In this document: one piece after another, positions 46,040-57,835 of the stretch
How positions within the stretch are numbered: the stretch's first letter is position 1
Layout of the letters: each line of letters starts with the position of its first letter
Assembly (NCBI RefSeq): GCF_020379485.1
Contig: NC_063439.1
Coordinates: 20,398,098-20,462,097 of the forward strand
DNA: 64,000 nt
Source of the DNA: Brassica napus
Taxonomy: Eukaryota > Streptophyta > Magnoliopsida > Brassicales > Brassicaceae
Direction of reading: 5' to 3'
Made by a program: the position numbers and the translations under genes
The notes under the pieces: model-generated
The model's database searches: none
The model's input: only the letters and a program-made list of their open reading frames with translations
Told to the model about the DNA's origin: nothing

Positions 46040-49000
46040 TTATAGTGTATGAAGTACCTCAAATTCTCCTCGTGATAAAAGCCGGTTTTTCCTCGGCCTC
46101 CCCGGTGGTCTCCTACTAGCCGGCGGGTTTAGTGACACCTGCCCTTCAGATCTGTCACTTGATAAAATTTCAATGTCCTCGTAACCAACAACTGGATTAA
46201 TTTTTTCCGCGTACGATGCTCTATATGTGTTCAAACTATAACACTCTCCGACCAGTGTGTCCACCCTGATTTTGTACCTTGTTGCCGCAGCTATCGCGTG
46301 GATGCAGGGAATGAGTAGGGCTTGAAATTCAAAGCACGTACAAGTCTTGTCTGTTAAATTAACATGACATGTGTTTCCGTCCTTGTCCCGAACCTCATAT
46401 TCTTCTTCCCCAATGAGCGTTACCCAAAGTCCCCCACTCCGTTCGAAGTTTGCTGCCACAATATCATCCACATGTGGAGTCACTATCTTATCACCCTCCC
46501 TCAGTAGTTGTCTTCTTGCAGCAAACCATGACATAAGCTTCCCTCTTATGTATTCGATAAGTGAAAGTATTGGGTATTCTCTAGCATCCCGTAATACCGA
46601 GTTCCAAGTCTCTGCAACATTACTCGTCATAATGTTGTAGCGGTTGCCTTCAAACAGAGATCTTGCCCAATGTTGGACTCCTATCCCAGTTAAGTACTCT
46701 GCACATGAAACATTGACTTTTTTTAATCTCGTTGAATGTACTGTAAAACTCCGATCGTCGGAACGCCCTTGCTGCTTTCCCCACCAAATACCCCAAGTGC
46801 TTATCTTTGAAATACGTTCTAATATTTCTCTTTAGGTGGAGTATGCATGCGCAATGCCTAGCCATAGGATACACCTGCATGAAATTAAATCCAGGGTCTT
46901 TATTTTACATCTAAACTTTACCTTAAACGTACAAAGTACGAGCAAGATTAACGTTATCTTAGAAAACTATATTACATTACTCTATTCTGTTATCAATTGA
47001 TATCCGATCTACCTTAGCAATGCCGTGGTAAATAGATGGATGGCGATCAGAGACAAAAACAATATCGTCGTTGTTTGGTATGAATTGTGATAGTTTGTTA
47101 AAAAACCACTCCCATGCTTTGTCATTTTCGCCATCGACAACCGCGACCGCCAATGGAAACACTTGATAATTTCCATCTTGGGCTGAGGCAGTGAGTAAAC
47201 AACCAGCATACTTACCTCGAAGATGTGTACCATCAACTATTATAACCTTCCTCATGAATCTGTAACCTGCAATGCTGGCAGACAAAGCAAGGAACATATA
47301 CTTGAACCTATGCCCTATCCCTTCCGTAAACTCCGTCTATATCTCTGCAAGGCTTCCCGGATTAGCGTAAACTAGCTTTTCTAGGTAATTGGGTAGGAGA
47401 TTGTATGAAGCACCAAATGACCCTTTAGCGTAGTCTAAAGCAACCTCTCTGGACCTCCAGGCTTTCCAATAGGAAATGTGGACATTGTGATCTCCCTGCA
47501 TGGCTTCCCTAATTTCATTAGGACGAGGGCCTCCCCCTCTACCCGCAAATTTAGCCCTCATTATCCCACCGATTACAGTGTGTGTTGCTTGTGATTGATA
47601 CCCTGCACGATCGTCTACACTGCAAGAATGAGCTAGGTTCACAGTCTTCACCTCATACAGTTGAGTGTTTTTTAGGACGGCAGCATAGACTCTCCAAATG
47701 CAGGTTTGGCTGAAGCATCTGAGAACCATCGCACCCGGGCCAGAACGGGTATTTCGAAATCGGAATTTGTTGCGAATTGCATAAATCGTCATATGCTGTT
47801 TGAAATCTTCTCTACATTTGAATATCATCCCAACACATACAACATCCGGATTGTTAATTACTTCGGTGGGACCTGTTATCATTAAAAATAACCGGGCATT
47901 ATTTTCTTGATTACTATAACTGAACTGATAATATTGTCGTCCCTATTTAATTAGATTTATAACTTCTCACACGCACCTTGGTTCCCTGGTAGGTCGGACG
48001 ATGAGTCGTTTATCACCACGCGTTCAATTCGCATAGGTGTGGCCCCATGATGGTTATCTGAATCATCGTTGACATGTATATATCTGTTTTCCCCTCCATC
48101 AACTTCGTCCATCATTCTATTACCCTTCTCTTTGGACACATCCTCCGCTTCTTTTGTGCCTATATTTACGTTACCATTTCTGTTAACAAAGCCTACTTTA
48201 CTTTTCAAGTTATGTAAGTGGTATATATATCCTCACCTATGTCACTGTTTTCACCAAGGTTTAGATGTATAGGATTATATGGGGTGCGTCCTTCTTCAGC
48301 TTGTCTTATATACGCGGTTGACCTGTTGATGATTGATCCATCTCCACAACATTTTCGTTCATCATTCCGGTTTGTTGTCCATTCATACTGAGCTCTGTGC
48401 TTCCAGCATTTTCGGATTCCGGTCGATTAACCGAGCGCGAAAGGCCTCCCCCATGAATATAATCTCCATTCTCTTCAAATTCCAAATCAGTCGGATCAAT
48501 CTCCACTCCTGCCGACACGGGACTGAAGTATCGAGATACATCTTCTGCATTATCAGGTATTTCTTCATCCCCTGCATCATAATTAAATGAAACTTAATAA
48601 TGTTTTTGTCACTTTATCTAATTTAATTTTAATAGTAACCGTATGTGGTAATATCCGGATATTTTTCAAAATAAACGTATTATAAGTAATACACGGTTTT
48701 AATATCAGACATGCAATCATAAATCTGTCTACCACTTCTTTTCTCAAACATGTCCCATATGGGTTGTATTCCTAATATCCCCCTTTGTATTAAGACCGCT
48801 ACCGTATTACTACTACCAAACTTGAATGTCTATCTTTTGAGATACAATTGACGTGTTACTTTATGGGTGATTCCCCCAAAACATTCATATTTGTTTTCTT
48901 ATTAGAACATGTACTACAGCGAAATTGAAAGTGTACTAGGATTAGAGACGACATTTAACAAGTTTGACATGTTCTCATTTACACGGTAATAAGCGAGACT

Positions 49001-49685
49001 GGAGTCCTATACCATTTGTTTCGCATAAGGGAAAACCTCTGGCCTTTTCAATCTCATACGACAACCGGTATATTAAGATCAAATTTTCGTCGCTGAATAG
49101 TTGCGTCATTAATGTATCACTACGGCGTATTATGTCTTCGCCCACGAGGCCTACAGAAAATCAATTACATTCATTGATTAGCTTTATGTATTGTCTTCCA
49201 AACATTAAAAGTTGTATAAAAGGTTGCATATTACACACTGATTACCTCGTAGTGATGCGAAATGATCCTCCTCCGTTACACTTCCATCCAAAAATCTAAA
49301 GTCACCGATATTGAAAGGAGTTCTACAGAGGAACTGGTATTTAGCCACGTTCCGAGCCCCGATTGTGTAAAAAATGTTGGACTCCGTTTGTCCATTCTTG
49401 CACACTCATCACGAAGGCAACGTTGTCAGAAGTTACTATGTTTGATGGTTGCTTAGTTGATTGAATTCCATGCAACATCCGCTGCGGCAGTTGATATGTC
49501 AAACCAATGGGGCATTCAGGTCCAATTACCAGCTCTTCGCGTATGAGAGACGTAAAGGAGTTGATATTTTCGTTGCTGCGTGCAACGATATACTTGTCCA
49601 CTGCAGAAGGATCTCCCTCGAATTGCCAACACCCGGCTGCACTTTTACTCCACTCCCCAATACTAATTCGTACAAGCTGACCCAT
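46040..49685 (-). pseudogene. MULE (MuDR-type) transposase, inactivated
   Basis: Domains in order on the minus strand are: the PB1-like N-terminus (49685-49205, frameshifted after FVMSVQEW); acidic linkers (48580-47960); the MuDR DNA-binding block (47882-47340, VGMIFKCREDFKQHMTIYAI); the DDE core with VIIVDGTHLRGKYAGCL and IVFVSDRHPSI (47290-47013); an intron (47012-46875); then VYPMARHCACILHLKRNIRT, TSNVAETWNSVLRDAREYP, and the SWIM zinc finger CTCFEFQALLIPCIHAIAA; last, an AT-hook-like RPPGRPRKNR. A TAG at 47339-47337 interrupts LAEI/TEFTEG. A 7-base A run (46724-46718 on the plus strand as T) shifts the frame before SCAEYLTGIG. These lesions make an active transposase unlikely. Confidence 0.85.
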
Positions 49686-51270
49686 CTGTAGACAAGGTAA
49701 CGACGATGATAATTAATAGAGAAATTATGAAACTTAATTAATTGTCCTATGTTATCTTAAATATTTATGATACTCCCACGCCATGCTCATTTAAAACTTT
49801 TGCAGTAAATGAGTAAAGTGTAGAACTCACCTATATTTGGTAGCTCTCTTTTACAGCCCTCACAATTGATTCCTATATTTCAACGCGAACTTCAGATTTC
49901 TGGAAAAGATGTTGTGTCTTATCTATCGCACCTTTAATCCTTATTTATAGTGCAGTTTGCGAGGGGGAACCCAACTTAAACGTATGCTACTGATTATGGA
50001 AACGTGGCTCCTCCCCCTCCTTTAATTAAACTATATTTTATTTTGGATTTTAGACACCGATTTGATGAGTACCCAAAGAATTTTAACATTTCACAATCGA
50101 ATGAATAGTACACAAAACAACGACAGTCACTTGTTTCACAAAAAATATCTAGCAAACATTATTAACCTATCTCTCAACGCTGTCGTTTACGGATCTACTT
50201 ATCCAATATGAATTCTGTTTATCATCCATCATTCAAATCAGTATTGAGAAATAGTAACCCTCCAATATTAATTAATGACGAATATGTGGTATACAAAACT
50301 AAAGTACCTCCGAATGTTGTAATGTTAATGAGAAAGTCTGACTCTCATTTAATCATAATCACTCCCTTTCACATTTAACCATTTGGATCTCCATGGATTG
50401 CTGCGAAGAGATTTGGAAGTACCGGGATATGGGTGACTTTTACAGCTTTGATTGTATAAAGAAATCTTACGAGGCTGCCATTTCTCTAAGTTTCATATTC
50501 TTCACTTTCTGAGTTTTATGCAATAGAAAACGTGGAGAGTGGCCTTCTCCTTTATAAATAGGATGTCATTATTATAACTACACCTGTTGATTATATTGGA
50601 AACGAAACCTATTTAACATGTGGTGTTATATACAACCCAAACACGTATGACCATCTCAAAATGTAAACTAAATAATTCAACTAAAACTATAACCGGTTGC
50701 AGGTTTTTTGGCTATTAGATAAGCTTTTCTGCCATGAGGGCAAATCAGTCATTCCACCGCCGTCGAGGTACAAGTTCGCCAATTATTAAAAATAAAGCTC
50801 ACTTCTGGAATTTAGAATCTCCCTATGTATATTGAGCAAAATGAGCCTTATTTAATTTAGTAAATGTGTTTATTTAGATATGTTGAATAGTAAGCTTATA
50901 AATGTATTACTACAATGTAAAAATAAAATCATACAAGCTAAAAAAAGTTATAATTCAAAGTCTAAAAATTAAATAAATAAAATAATAGTTTTATGAAATT
51001 AGATAATAAATTAAATCAAAAAGTCTAAAATAGCATGAAATAAATCTAAATAGCATATAAATTATTGTTTAGATCCAAAACTAAGAGAAATTTATTTAGG
51101 TATACACACACTATAACCAATTAAAAGAGGGATTAAAATGGGGTTCCTAAAATGTGCTATACAAGTTGGGACATAAGACAGTTGACTTTCTCATAGAAAG
51201 GTGGGCACGCCTCTGCAAACACATACATATTTTTCGGCGTGAAGATTATAAACAATCATGCGCATCTGAT
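49686..51270. other. MULE 5' flank and AT-rich DNA
   Basis: No gene is supported. The part next to 49686 is the leader and promoter region of the transposase. Near 50735-50850 a less AT-rich segment could mark the MULE terminus. After that the sequence is AT-rich up to the hairpin element. Confidence 0.4.
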
Positions 51271-51432
51271 ATTTTCTGCCTAGGAATTCTTTAGTAATGG
51301 TTAAGAGATGATGGTAACATGGGGCCGTCTGGTGGACTTAACACTAGAGCTTTGAGAGGATTTCCGGGCAACACTCAACCAGCATCCAGAACAAAGAAAA
51401 AAACAGATTTGAGGAATTCCTAGGCAGAAAAT
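51271..51432. repeat. Small inverted-repeat unit, perfect 19-base arms
   Basis: ATTTTCTGCCTAGGAATTC at 51271-51289 is repeated as its exact complement at 51414-51432, with 124 bases between. No target duplication is obvious at the edges. It lies just upstream of a Helitron 3' end and may be a small MITE or a structured part of the Helitron. Confidence 0.65.
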
Positions 51433-51475
51433 AACTTTCTTGGAACAAATGCAACACACAAATATATAGTAACAT

Positions 51476-51502
51476 CCGCGCGAAGCGCGGAAAAACCACT
51501 AG
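51476..51502 (+). mobile_element. Helitron 3' terminus
   Basis: A hairpin CCGCGC-GAA-GCGCGG (51476-51490) is followed by AAAAACCACTAG ending at 51502 and then T, the canonical Helitron 3' end. A matching 5' end in the same orientation could be that at 34889 or one of the TC termini in the direct repeats (33612, 37358). The pairing is not proven. Confidence 0.8.
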
Positions 51503-51720
51503 TTGGTTTATAAATAGTTAATTTTCAGTTTCCAGCTCCAACATGTAAAGCAAAAAAAAAAACTTTCCCCTAATGAAATTTAGCTAAACATTCCACTAAT
51601 TTATTATGATTTTCGGATTTCATTCCACTAATTAATGAGATTAGATAATCATGTGAACAAAACGATTCACTATAAAATCACATCCGATATCTCTTTGAGT
51701 GCACTCGTAGCATATCAAAG

Positions 51721-54090
51721 ATGGATCTTAGAGAAGCTATGAGGAAGCAAAACGACGTTGCCGTTAGAGATGTCAAAAGAAGGCTTGGCCCGCGGGATAG
51801 GCCCGTTTAAACCTGTGGCGGGGCGGGCTTGGGCCGAAGATCCGACATCCCGCAATGTCGCGGGCCTCGCGGGAATAGACTTGCGCGGGATGGGTTCTGT
51901 GCGGGATGGGCCGAAGAAGACCGCGGTTAACCCTAATGTCCCGCAGCTTCTTCTCTCTTCATTTGATCGGCCACCTGAAAAAAAAAAAGAGAGAGCGAGA
52001 GTGAAAGTGGAGTCGCCACCGCACGAGATGGAGCTCCGGCCATGGTTTCTTCTTCGATGATGCTTCCTGTCTACCCTTCGCCTTCTATCTCCTACTCTGA
52101 AGCTTCGTGGAAACATAACAAGAAGTTTGCGAAGGAACTCTCCATTGAAGAAGATACTTGCGAAATACCACTTTCCCTTCGATATTGAGTTGTTGCTGCC
52201 TTCCTCGATTCCTTGGATACATTTTACATCTCTTTTTTTTTTTCAGGTGGCCGATCAAATGAAGAGAGAAGAAGCTGCGGGACATTAGGGTTAACCGCGG
52301 TCTTCTTCGGCCCATCCCGCACAGAACCCATCCCGCGCAAGTCTATTCCCGCGAGGCCCGCGACATTGCGGGATGTCGGATCTTCGGCCCAAGCCCGCCC
52401 CGCCACAGGTTTAAACGGGCCTATCCCGCGGGCCAAGCCTTCTTTTGACATCTCTACTTTCCATGAACGTCTTATCTTCCGCGACCAAAGACTCTAATGT
52501 AATCTTCTCGCCGGCGTCAATCAACTCTGCGATCACCATGCACGCCGCTGGTCCCGGAGGAGAGTCAAACGCTAGTGAAATCCTCTCCTTCCTTAGATCT
52601 TCGTCAATCGAAGAGCTGAAGACCATCTTCCGCGATATATCCTCCGTCGTCTTTGCCGATCAGAGTGCAAGTGGCGGCCCAAAGATCACGGCTGCGAATG
52701 GCTTATGGATTGAAAAATCACTTCCGGTTGATCCCAAATTCAAGGATATTCTTCGAAAACTTCTTCAACGCCGTGTATGCTCCAGTTGATTTCCGATCAA
52801 AGGTAAAGTTTCATCTTTTATTCAGAAAATTAGGGTTTCGTCCCCCTAGAAAAATATAATAAAATAATTTGTTTACCAAAAAATAAAACAAACTAAATTA
52901 GGGTTTCTGAGAAATATTGTCTTCTTGTAAATCAACTCAGCTCAACTTCATCATCGTGATCCCTTGATTTCACAACAAGAAGACATTAACTAGTAGTTCT
53001 ATTGTTTTCTGAATTAGTTGAAGAACAGAATAGTTTGTGTAGTAATTAGTTTCATCTTTTGTTCAGAACATTTTTAGGGTTTCATGAGAAATATTTTTTT
53101 TCCATGAGAAATATTGTCTCTTACAAATTAACTAAGTTCAATTTCATTACAAAAAAATATTAACTAGTTATACACTTGTTATCTGAATTAGTTGAAGAAC
53201 AGTATAGTTCGTGTTTCATATTGCTTTAAACCTTTTATCCAATAATAAGTATGAAGAATCTCATCAAAGTTATTTTTTTGTTTTGGAAGGCTGAAGAAGT
53301 TCGTGAGGAGGTGAACTCATGGGTCGAAAATCACACCAATAATCTCATAAAAGACCTTCTTCCTGCTGGTTCAGTGGCAAGCGACACCGACAAGATTTAC
53401 GCAAACGCATTGTATTTTAAAGGAGCTTGGAAAAGACCATTTGAAAAGTATAATACAAGAGACAGAGACTTTCACCTTGTCAATGGCACATCAGTCTCTG
53501 TGCCATTCATGACCAGCTCTGATGACCAATACGTAAGAGCTTACGATGGCTTCAAGGTCCTCAGGCTCCCTTACAGACGAGGCAGTAATGATAGTACTAG
53601 TCCCATTCGCAAATTCTCAATGTATTTCTATCTCCCCGACAAGAAAGATGGGTTGTATGAACTCCTGGAGAAGATGGGATCTACACCTGAGTTCGTGAAT
53701 AATCACATTCCAGGATTCAGAGATGAACTCGGGGCGTTCAGGATTCCAAAGTTTAGAATCTCGTTCGGGTTTTCTGTTTCAACTGTTTTGGATCAGTTGG
53801 GAATGCGTTCGATTTCACTGTACCATAAAGCTTGCGTGGAGATCGATGAGGAAGGTGCTGAAGCTGCGGCTGCAACTGCTGATGATGATATGGGGTTTTC
53901 TCTTTATATGGAGCCTCCTAAGAGGATTGATTTTGTGGCTGACCATCCATTTCTTTTCTTGATTCGAGAAGACAAAACTGGAACCGTTTTGTTCTTTGGT
54001 CAGATCTTTGATCCTTCACAAACTTGTCCAGGATCTCGTTTGGAACCCTGTTCGAACTATTGGTCGGAATCAGATGAGGATTATTATTAA
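51721..54090 (+). pseudogene. Serpin gene disrupted by a transposon and a frameshift
   Basis: The gene starts MDLREAMRKQNDVAV at 51721. An inverted-repeat element (51765-52456) breaks exon 1, which resumes with VLSSATKDSNVIFSPASINS and runs to a canonical donor after 52802. Within it the frame must change near 52755 to follow FENFFNAVYAPVDFRSK. Exon 2 (53290-54090) is intact and covers the rest of the serpin fold: EEVREEVNSWVENHTNNLIK, YANALYFKGAWKRPFEKYNT, the hinge DEEGAEAAAAT and the closing FVADHPFLFLIREDKTGTVL. The reactive loop is unusual (ADDDMGFSLYMEPPK), with three Asp residues near the cleavage region. The closest Arabidopsis type I recall is At2g14540. An Asp-rich tail follows FGQIFDPSQ. 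The product could not be a full serpin without removal of the insertion. Confidence 0.88.
51765..52456. mobile_element. GC-rich hAT-like inverted-repeat element in serpin exon 1
   Basis: Near-perfect inverted arms of about 225 bp (51765-51989 and 52231-52456) begin TAGAGATGTCAAAAGAAGGC, a hAT-style end. They contain many GCGGGAT and GGGCC motifs and are far more GC-rich than the surrounding DNA. The 240-bp centre is unique and includes a 48-codon open frame (52042-52188, MVSSSMMLPVYPSPSISYSE). Flanking octamers GTTGCCGT and CTTTCCAT agree at only 5 of 8 positions, so a target duplication is uncertain. Confidence 0.75.
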
Positions 54091-55600
54091 CTGGGTTCTA
54101 TAGTTTGGTGAAATGATGGAGAAGTCAGAATTAGGTTGGTTAATGTCTTGTCTTTAGTTCATTTTCTATATTTTTCAGTTTCACCATGTTTGGTTTTAGT
54201 TTACATTGTTTAGTAAACTGTAAACCTTAATTGATCTGAAGCTATTTTCTTAATACATTCGTTTGGTTTGATTTCATCGAAGTTTTGGCCCTTTAAAGAA
54301 GTATATTTTATATTTCTAGTTGCTGTTTTTCATTGACAACAACAATGATGAATTTGCCTATTGACACGAAGTTCTTGTCGAAATAATGGCGTCTTATTTG
54401 GAAGTGTGTGTCCAAACTCAATTATGATTCCTGCCTTCCTGGTCATATGATGTTTACAAATGTTCCATCTCAAGCTTGGTCCATTGTGTAAACTGGCCGC
54501 CGACTACATCGATTTATTGGCTCACGGCTCTTTTTTGGAAATAGGAAAAGCAAATAGGAAATGAACGTAGAAGAATAAAGTAGCAGGAATGAAAAAAAAT
54601 GTTTGTTTCTTCTCAAATTTATCAAGGAATGATTATATTCTTTATTCATCTATAAAAAAAAATGATAAGAAAAAGTTATTCCTTATGAATGGTGATATTT
54701 TTTTAGGAATGATAAGGAATTAAATGTTCTTCTTCGTCCCTAGTTATTCAAAGCCATATGTTAGAGAGGTGAGAATCGACTCGGTTTATGCAACATCCAA
54801 CCGACTCTGGAACCTCAAAACATTGATATTCCAACGACTAAGTCTCATGAATGTTGATTCTTCTCAAGTTTGTTTGTGGTACCTTAAAACTTTCGTCTGT
54901 CAGGTTTTCACACGAATCTGTTCAAAATATTTTAAGCAGTTTTCCAGTTTTTGCATAATTGTTTGTGAGAATATCACCATGTCAATGTGATGGTGTTCAC
55001 TATGAATGTGCCTAGTTTGAGACTTTGATAGTTTGGCGTGTTCGTTTTTCGATCAAGAATGACCATTTTGATGGAGATAAAAATTGATGTTTGTTTAGTG
55101 TTAAAATTAATCCATCTTAAAAAGGAGATTTATATATCTAGATGAGTCTAATGGGTTCATTAGAATAAAGATGAACATGAAAATTTCATCTTTATCCAAA
55201 CAAAATATTTAGATTCAAATTAAGACAAACAAATGATTATGATATATATTGTTTTTAACTACAATACCATATTTTTCCGTTTGGACCACAAAATTATATT
55301 TTCATGTCAATACTGTAAAATTATAGTTTATCCGCAAAATCTGCAAAATACATTTTTCTATCAAAACTATGAAATTACATTTTTCTACTAAAACTACAAA
55401 ATCATATTTTTGGTCAAAAAGAAAACTCCATTTTTCACCAATGGGTTTGTAAACACTCCAGGTAGAATAAACAGCGTGTCGTTTTAAACGTCTAAAAACG
55501 TCAACCATTTCTAGTCTGCATTTCAAAGTAACGAAATCAAAAGCAGAAAAGGTTTTAAGGCCGGAGGAGTCGGGCAGTAATCTGGATCCGCCGGCGAAGA
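54091..55600. other. Intergenic DNA between serpin and L6
   Basis: No gene is supported. 54595-54720 has AAGGAATGATT-type repeats. The 88-codon frame at 54724-54990 includes LWNLKTLIFQR, faintly like a resistance-protein leucine-rich repeat, but this is too weak to call. 55500-55649 is probably the promoter and first untranslated exon of the L6 gene. Confidence 0.4.
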
Positions 55601-56041
55601 AGTAGCACCGACCCATTGGTCCTCTTTTCTTTTCGCCGGAAAGCGAGAAAGGTATCTGTTTCTCTTCTATATGGATATCTCACTATCTTCTTCTTCTTCT
55701 TGGCTATTCCATTGAATTACGTACAAATGATTTCGAGATCTTTTGTGCTTAGAACTCACAGTGTTCATGGACATTATGGAGAACATACTGTGCTCATGTA
55801 AATTGGGTTCCTTTTCAATTTCAACTGTTCTCGTAGTATTGCACGGAAAGTGTTCGACGTATTTCCTGTTTAGCTCATCGCTTGTTTCCAGGATGGTTCC
55901 TTTGTCTGATTGAGTAATATAGGGACGAAGTTTGCTGACTTAGTGTGAAACCCTTTTGGTATTTTAACTTGACGTTTCTGACAAGTTGAGAGATTTTCTC
56001 GTTGTAGACAGGTGAAGCATTCTGTGTGGTAAGAAGGGAAG

Positions 56042-56350
56042 ATGGAAGCCAAGTTCTTTCGGTTCTTGAAGATTGTTGGAGTTGGATACAAAGCCAGAGC
56101 TGAGGAAGCAGGGCGTTTCTTGTACCTCAAGTTAGGTTACAGTCACGAGGTCGAACTGGCAGTTCCTCCGGCGGTCCGGGTCTTCTGTTTCAAGAACAAT
56201 GTCGTTTGCTGCACCGGGATTGATAAGGATAGGGTGCATCAGTTTGCTGCGACTGTCAGGAGTTGCAAACCTCCTGAGGTTTATAAGGGCAAAGGCATAA
56301 TGTACATTGACGAAGTCGTCAAGAAGAAGGTTGGAAAGAAGTCCAAATGA
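56042..56350 (+). CDS. Mitochondrial 50S ribosomal protein L6 (uL6m)
   Basis: A single coding exon of 102 residues starts MEAKFFRFLKIVGVGYKARA. The family is clear from VGVGYKARAEEAGRFLYLKL, GYSHEVELAVPPAVRVFCFK, the CTGIDKDRVHQFAATVR segment and KPPEVYKGKGIMY with a Lys-rich end. This is the short plant form corresponding to the second uL6 domain (Arabidopsis At2g18400); it binds 23S rRNA in the mitochondrial large subunit. No clear cleavable presequence is seen. The leader is probably spliced: a donor after AAAG at 55650 and an acceptor GTTGTAG ending at 56007. It is convergent with TTN5, with stop codons about 345 bases apart. Confidence 0.93.
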   Translation: MEAKFFRFLKIVGVGYKARAEEAGRFLYLKLGYSHEVELAVPPAVRVFCFKNNVVCCTGIDKDRVHQFAATVRSCKPPEVYKGKGIMYIDEVVKKKVGKKSK

Positions 56351-56693
56351 TCTCTTCTTTTCTTTGTTTATCTGTGGCGAACCTTGATTGTTTGGTGGTA
56401 GCTTTGGGATTTGCTTATCAATAAGTTTGACTTGGATGTATGAAACATCATTATGTGGTTTTATGTTAATTTTCAATCAAACAAGAGTAGAAGATTTTTG
56501 TCTTCAAACACGTATATAATGCTTGTTGAATCATTGTTACAATAAGGGCTGAAAGAAAAGCTAAAGTGCAGGTGTGAAGTCACTTGAGCAGAATAAAGAT
56601 AATGGTAATAACAGGCACCATATACAATGTGATGTGTCTGCAAACAATCAGCATAACATGCCATTGCAATGCGGTAGTTGAGGAATATAAAGA

Positions 56694-57681
56694 TTAGTCA
56701 AGCATGTAAATTCTGGAGGCAATGTCTTGAACCAACCAATCGAACCCTTCCAACAAACCTTCACCGGTGTATGCACTGCAGCCCACGATTTTCCAATGCC
56801 TGCTTTTATCCATGGACTCTAAGTTTAGCACCTGCACAAGCAAGAATAAAGTAACCCTTTTAAGACAAAGAGACAAAGATTCAATCATTCAAGCCGATAC
56901 AACAAACACATCTTACCAAACCTCACTGAAACATAGAAAGAAACCCTATCAAGACAGAGATACAACCCAATGGTCATGGAGTTTAAAATCCCTTACTTTG
57001 CCAATCTCTTCAGGTGTAAGAGCACCTTGAATATCCTGCTTGTTTGCTAGTATCAGCAAAGATGACCCAGCAAGCCTCTGCCATACAAAAAACAAGTTCA
57101 GTACCCAAAACTCACTCCACTCATCACAAACAGCAACCAACCAAGCATCAGACTGCATAGTTTTTGACAGTTTGAGAATACCTCTTCCTTCAAGAGATTG
57201 TCAAGCTCCATCTTGCAATCATCTAGCCTCCTGAGGTCAGAGCTATCCACCACCCAAACCAACCCATCAGTCTGCTCAAAGTAGTTCCTCCAGTAAGATC
57301 TTATAGTCTTTTGCCCACCCACATCCCATATATTCAGCGTATACCTACACACACAGTTACATGTTTGATGATATATTACTACTCAACCAAGAACATGAAA
57401 AAACTAGAAAGCTGTTGTGAAAAAGGAGCAGACTTTTGGTAGATAATGGTTTTGATGTTGAATCCAAGAGTCGGACTGATCACGCTTGTGTCTTCTCCGT
57501 TCATCTTCAGAACAATCGTCGTCTTCCCTGAGTTATCAAGTCCACTACACACACCACAAATCATCAAATTTGAGATACATTTAGATGGGAGGAGATTGTG
57601 AATCTGACATACATACACCATTAGTATACGCATCTCCTTCTCTTTCTTCTTGATCTTCCGAATGATGCTTAACAGTCCCAT
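56694..57681 (-). CDS. TTN5: ARL2-type small GTPase TITAN5
   Basis: Five minus-strand exons, 57681-57617, 57544-57434, 57344-57182, 57077-56997 and 56831-56694, join in frame to 185 residues, the length of Arabidopsis TTN5/HALLIMASCH (At2g18390). It begins [20 protein letters not shown] with Gly2 available for myristoylation, followed by the P-loop GLDNSGKT, switch [10 protein letters not shown], the Walker B/G3 WDVGGQ, the G4 NKQD and the G5 CSA. ARL2 works with tubulin-folding cofactors in microtubule biogenesis, and loss in Arabidopsis is embryo-lethal. No lesions were seen and all introns have GT/AG ends. Confidence 0.96.
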
Positions 57682-57835
57682 TCTTCGATTCACAGAAACA
57701 GCTTCTAACCAATCTCGCGGTGGCTCTCGTCGACGACGACGGAAATGGCCTTTAATTTGCAACCAATATGGGCCTTCGATAGTCTATAGGCCCATTAATT
57801 CTACAACAACATCTATTGGGTTAGTGGGCTACTAA
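57682..57835 (-). promoter_or_regulatory. TTN5 upstream region with site II (TGGGCY) motifs
   Basis: Within 150 bases of the TTN5 start codon there are TGGGCC at 57769-57774, its complement at 57789-57794 and TGGGCT at 57825-57830. These TCP-type motifs are common upstream of plant housekeeping and growth genes. Confidence 0.55.

Larger units (their letters stand above)
38226..50800. mobile_element. Kaonashi-type MULE with ULP1-like gene and transposase (edges approximate)
   Basis: A plus-strand ULP1-protease-like gene and a minus-strand Mutator-type transposase lie convergently within about 12 kb. This is the arrangement of Kaonashi (KI) MULEs, which carry ULP-like genes in Arabidopsis and relatives. 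I found no terminal inverted repeats; some MULEs of this group lack them. The edges are therefore placed only by where the direct repeat stops on the left and where a conserved-looking GAGGGCAAATCAGTCATTCC segment ends near 50755 on the right. The transposase has stop and frameshift lesions, so the element is not autonomous now. Confidence 0.65.

Noticed and set aside
54724..54990. Possible leucine-rich-repeat resistance gene fragment (LWNLKTLIFQR)
   Set aside because: The similarity is limited to about ten residues with no second repeat, so it is not distinguishable from chance.
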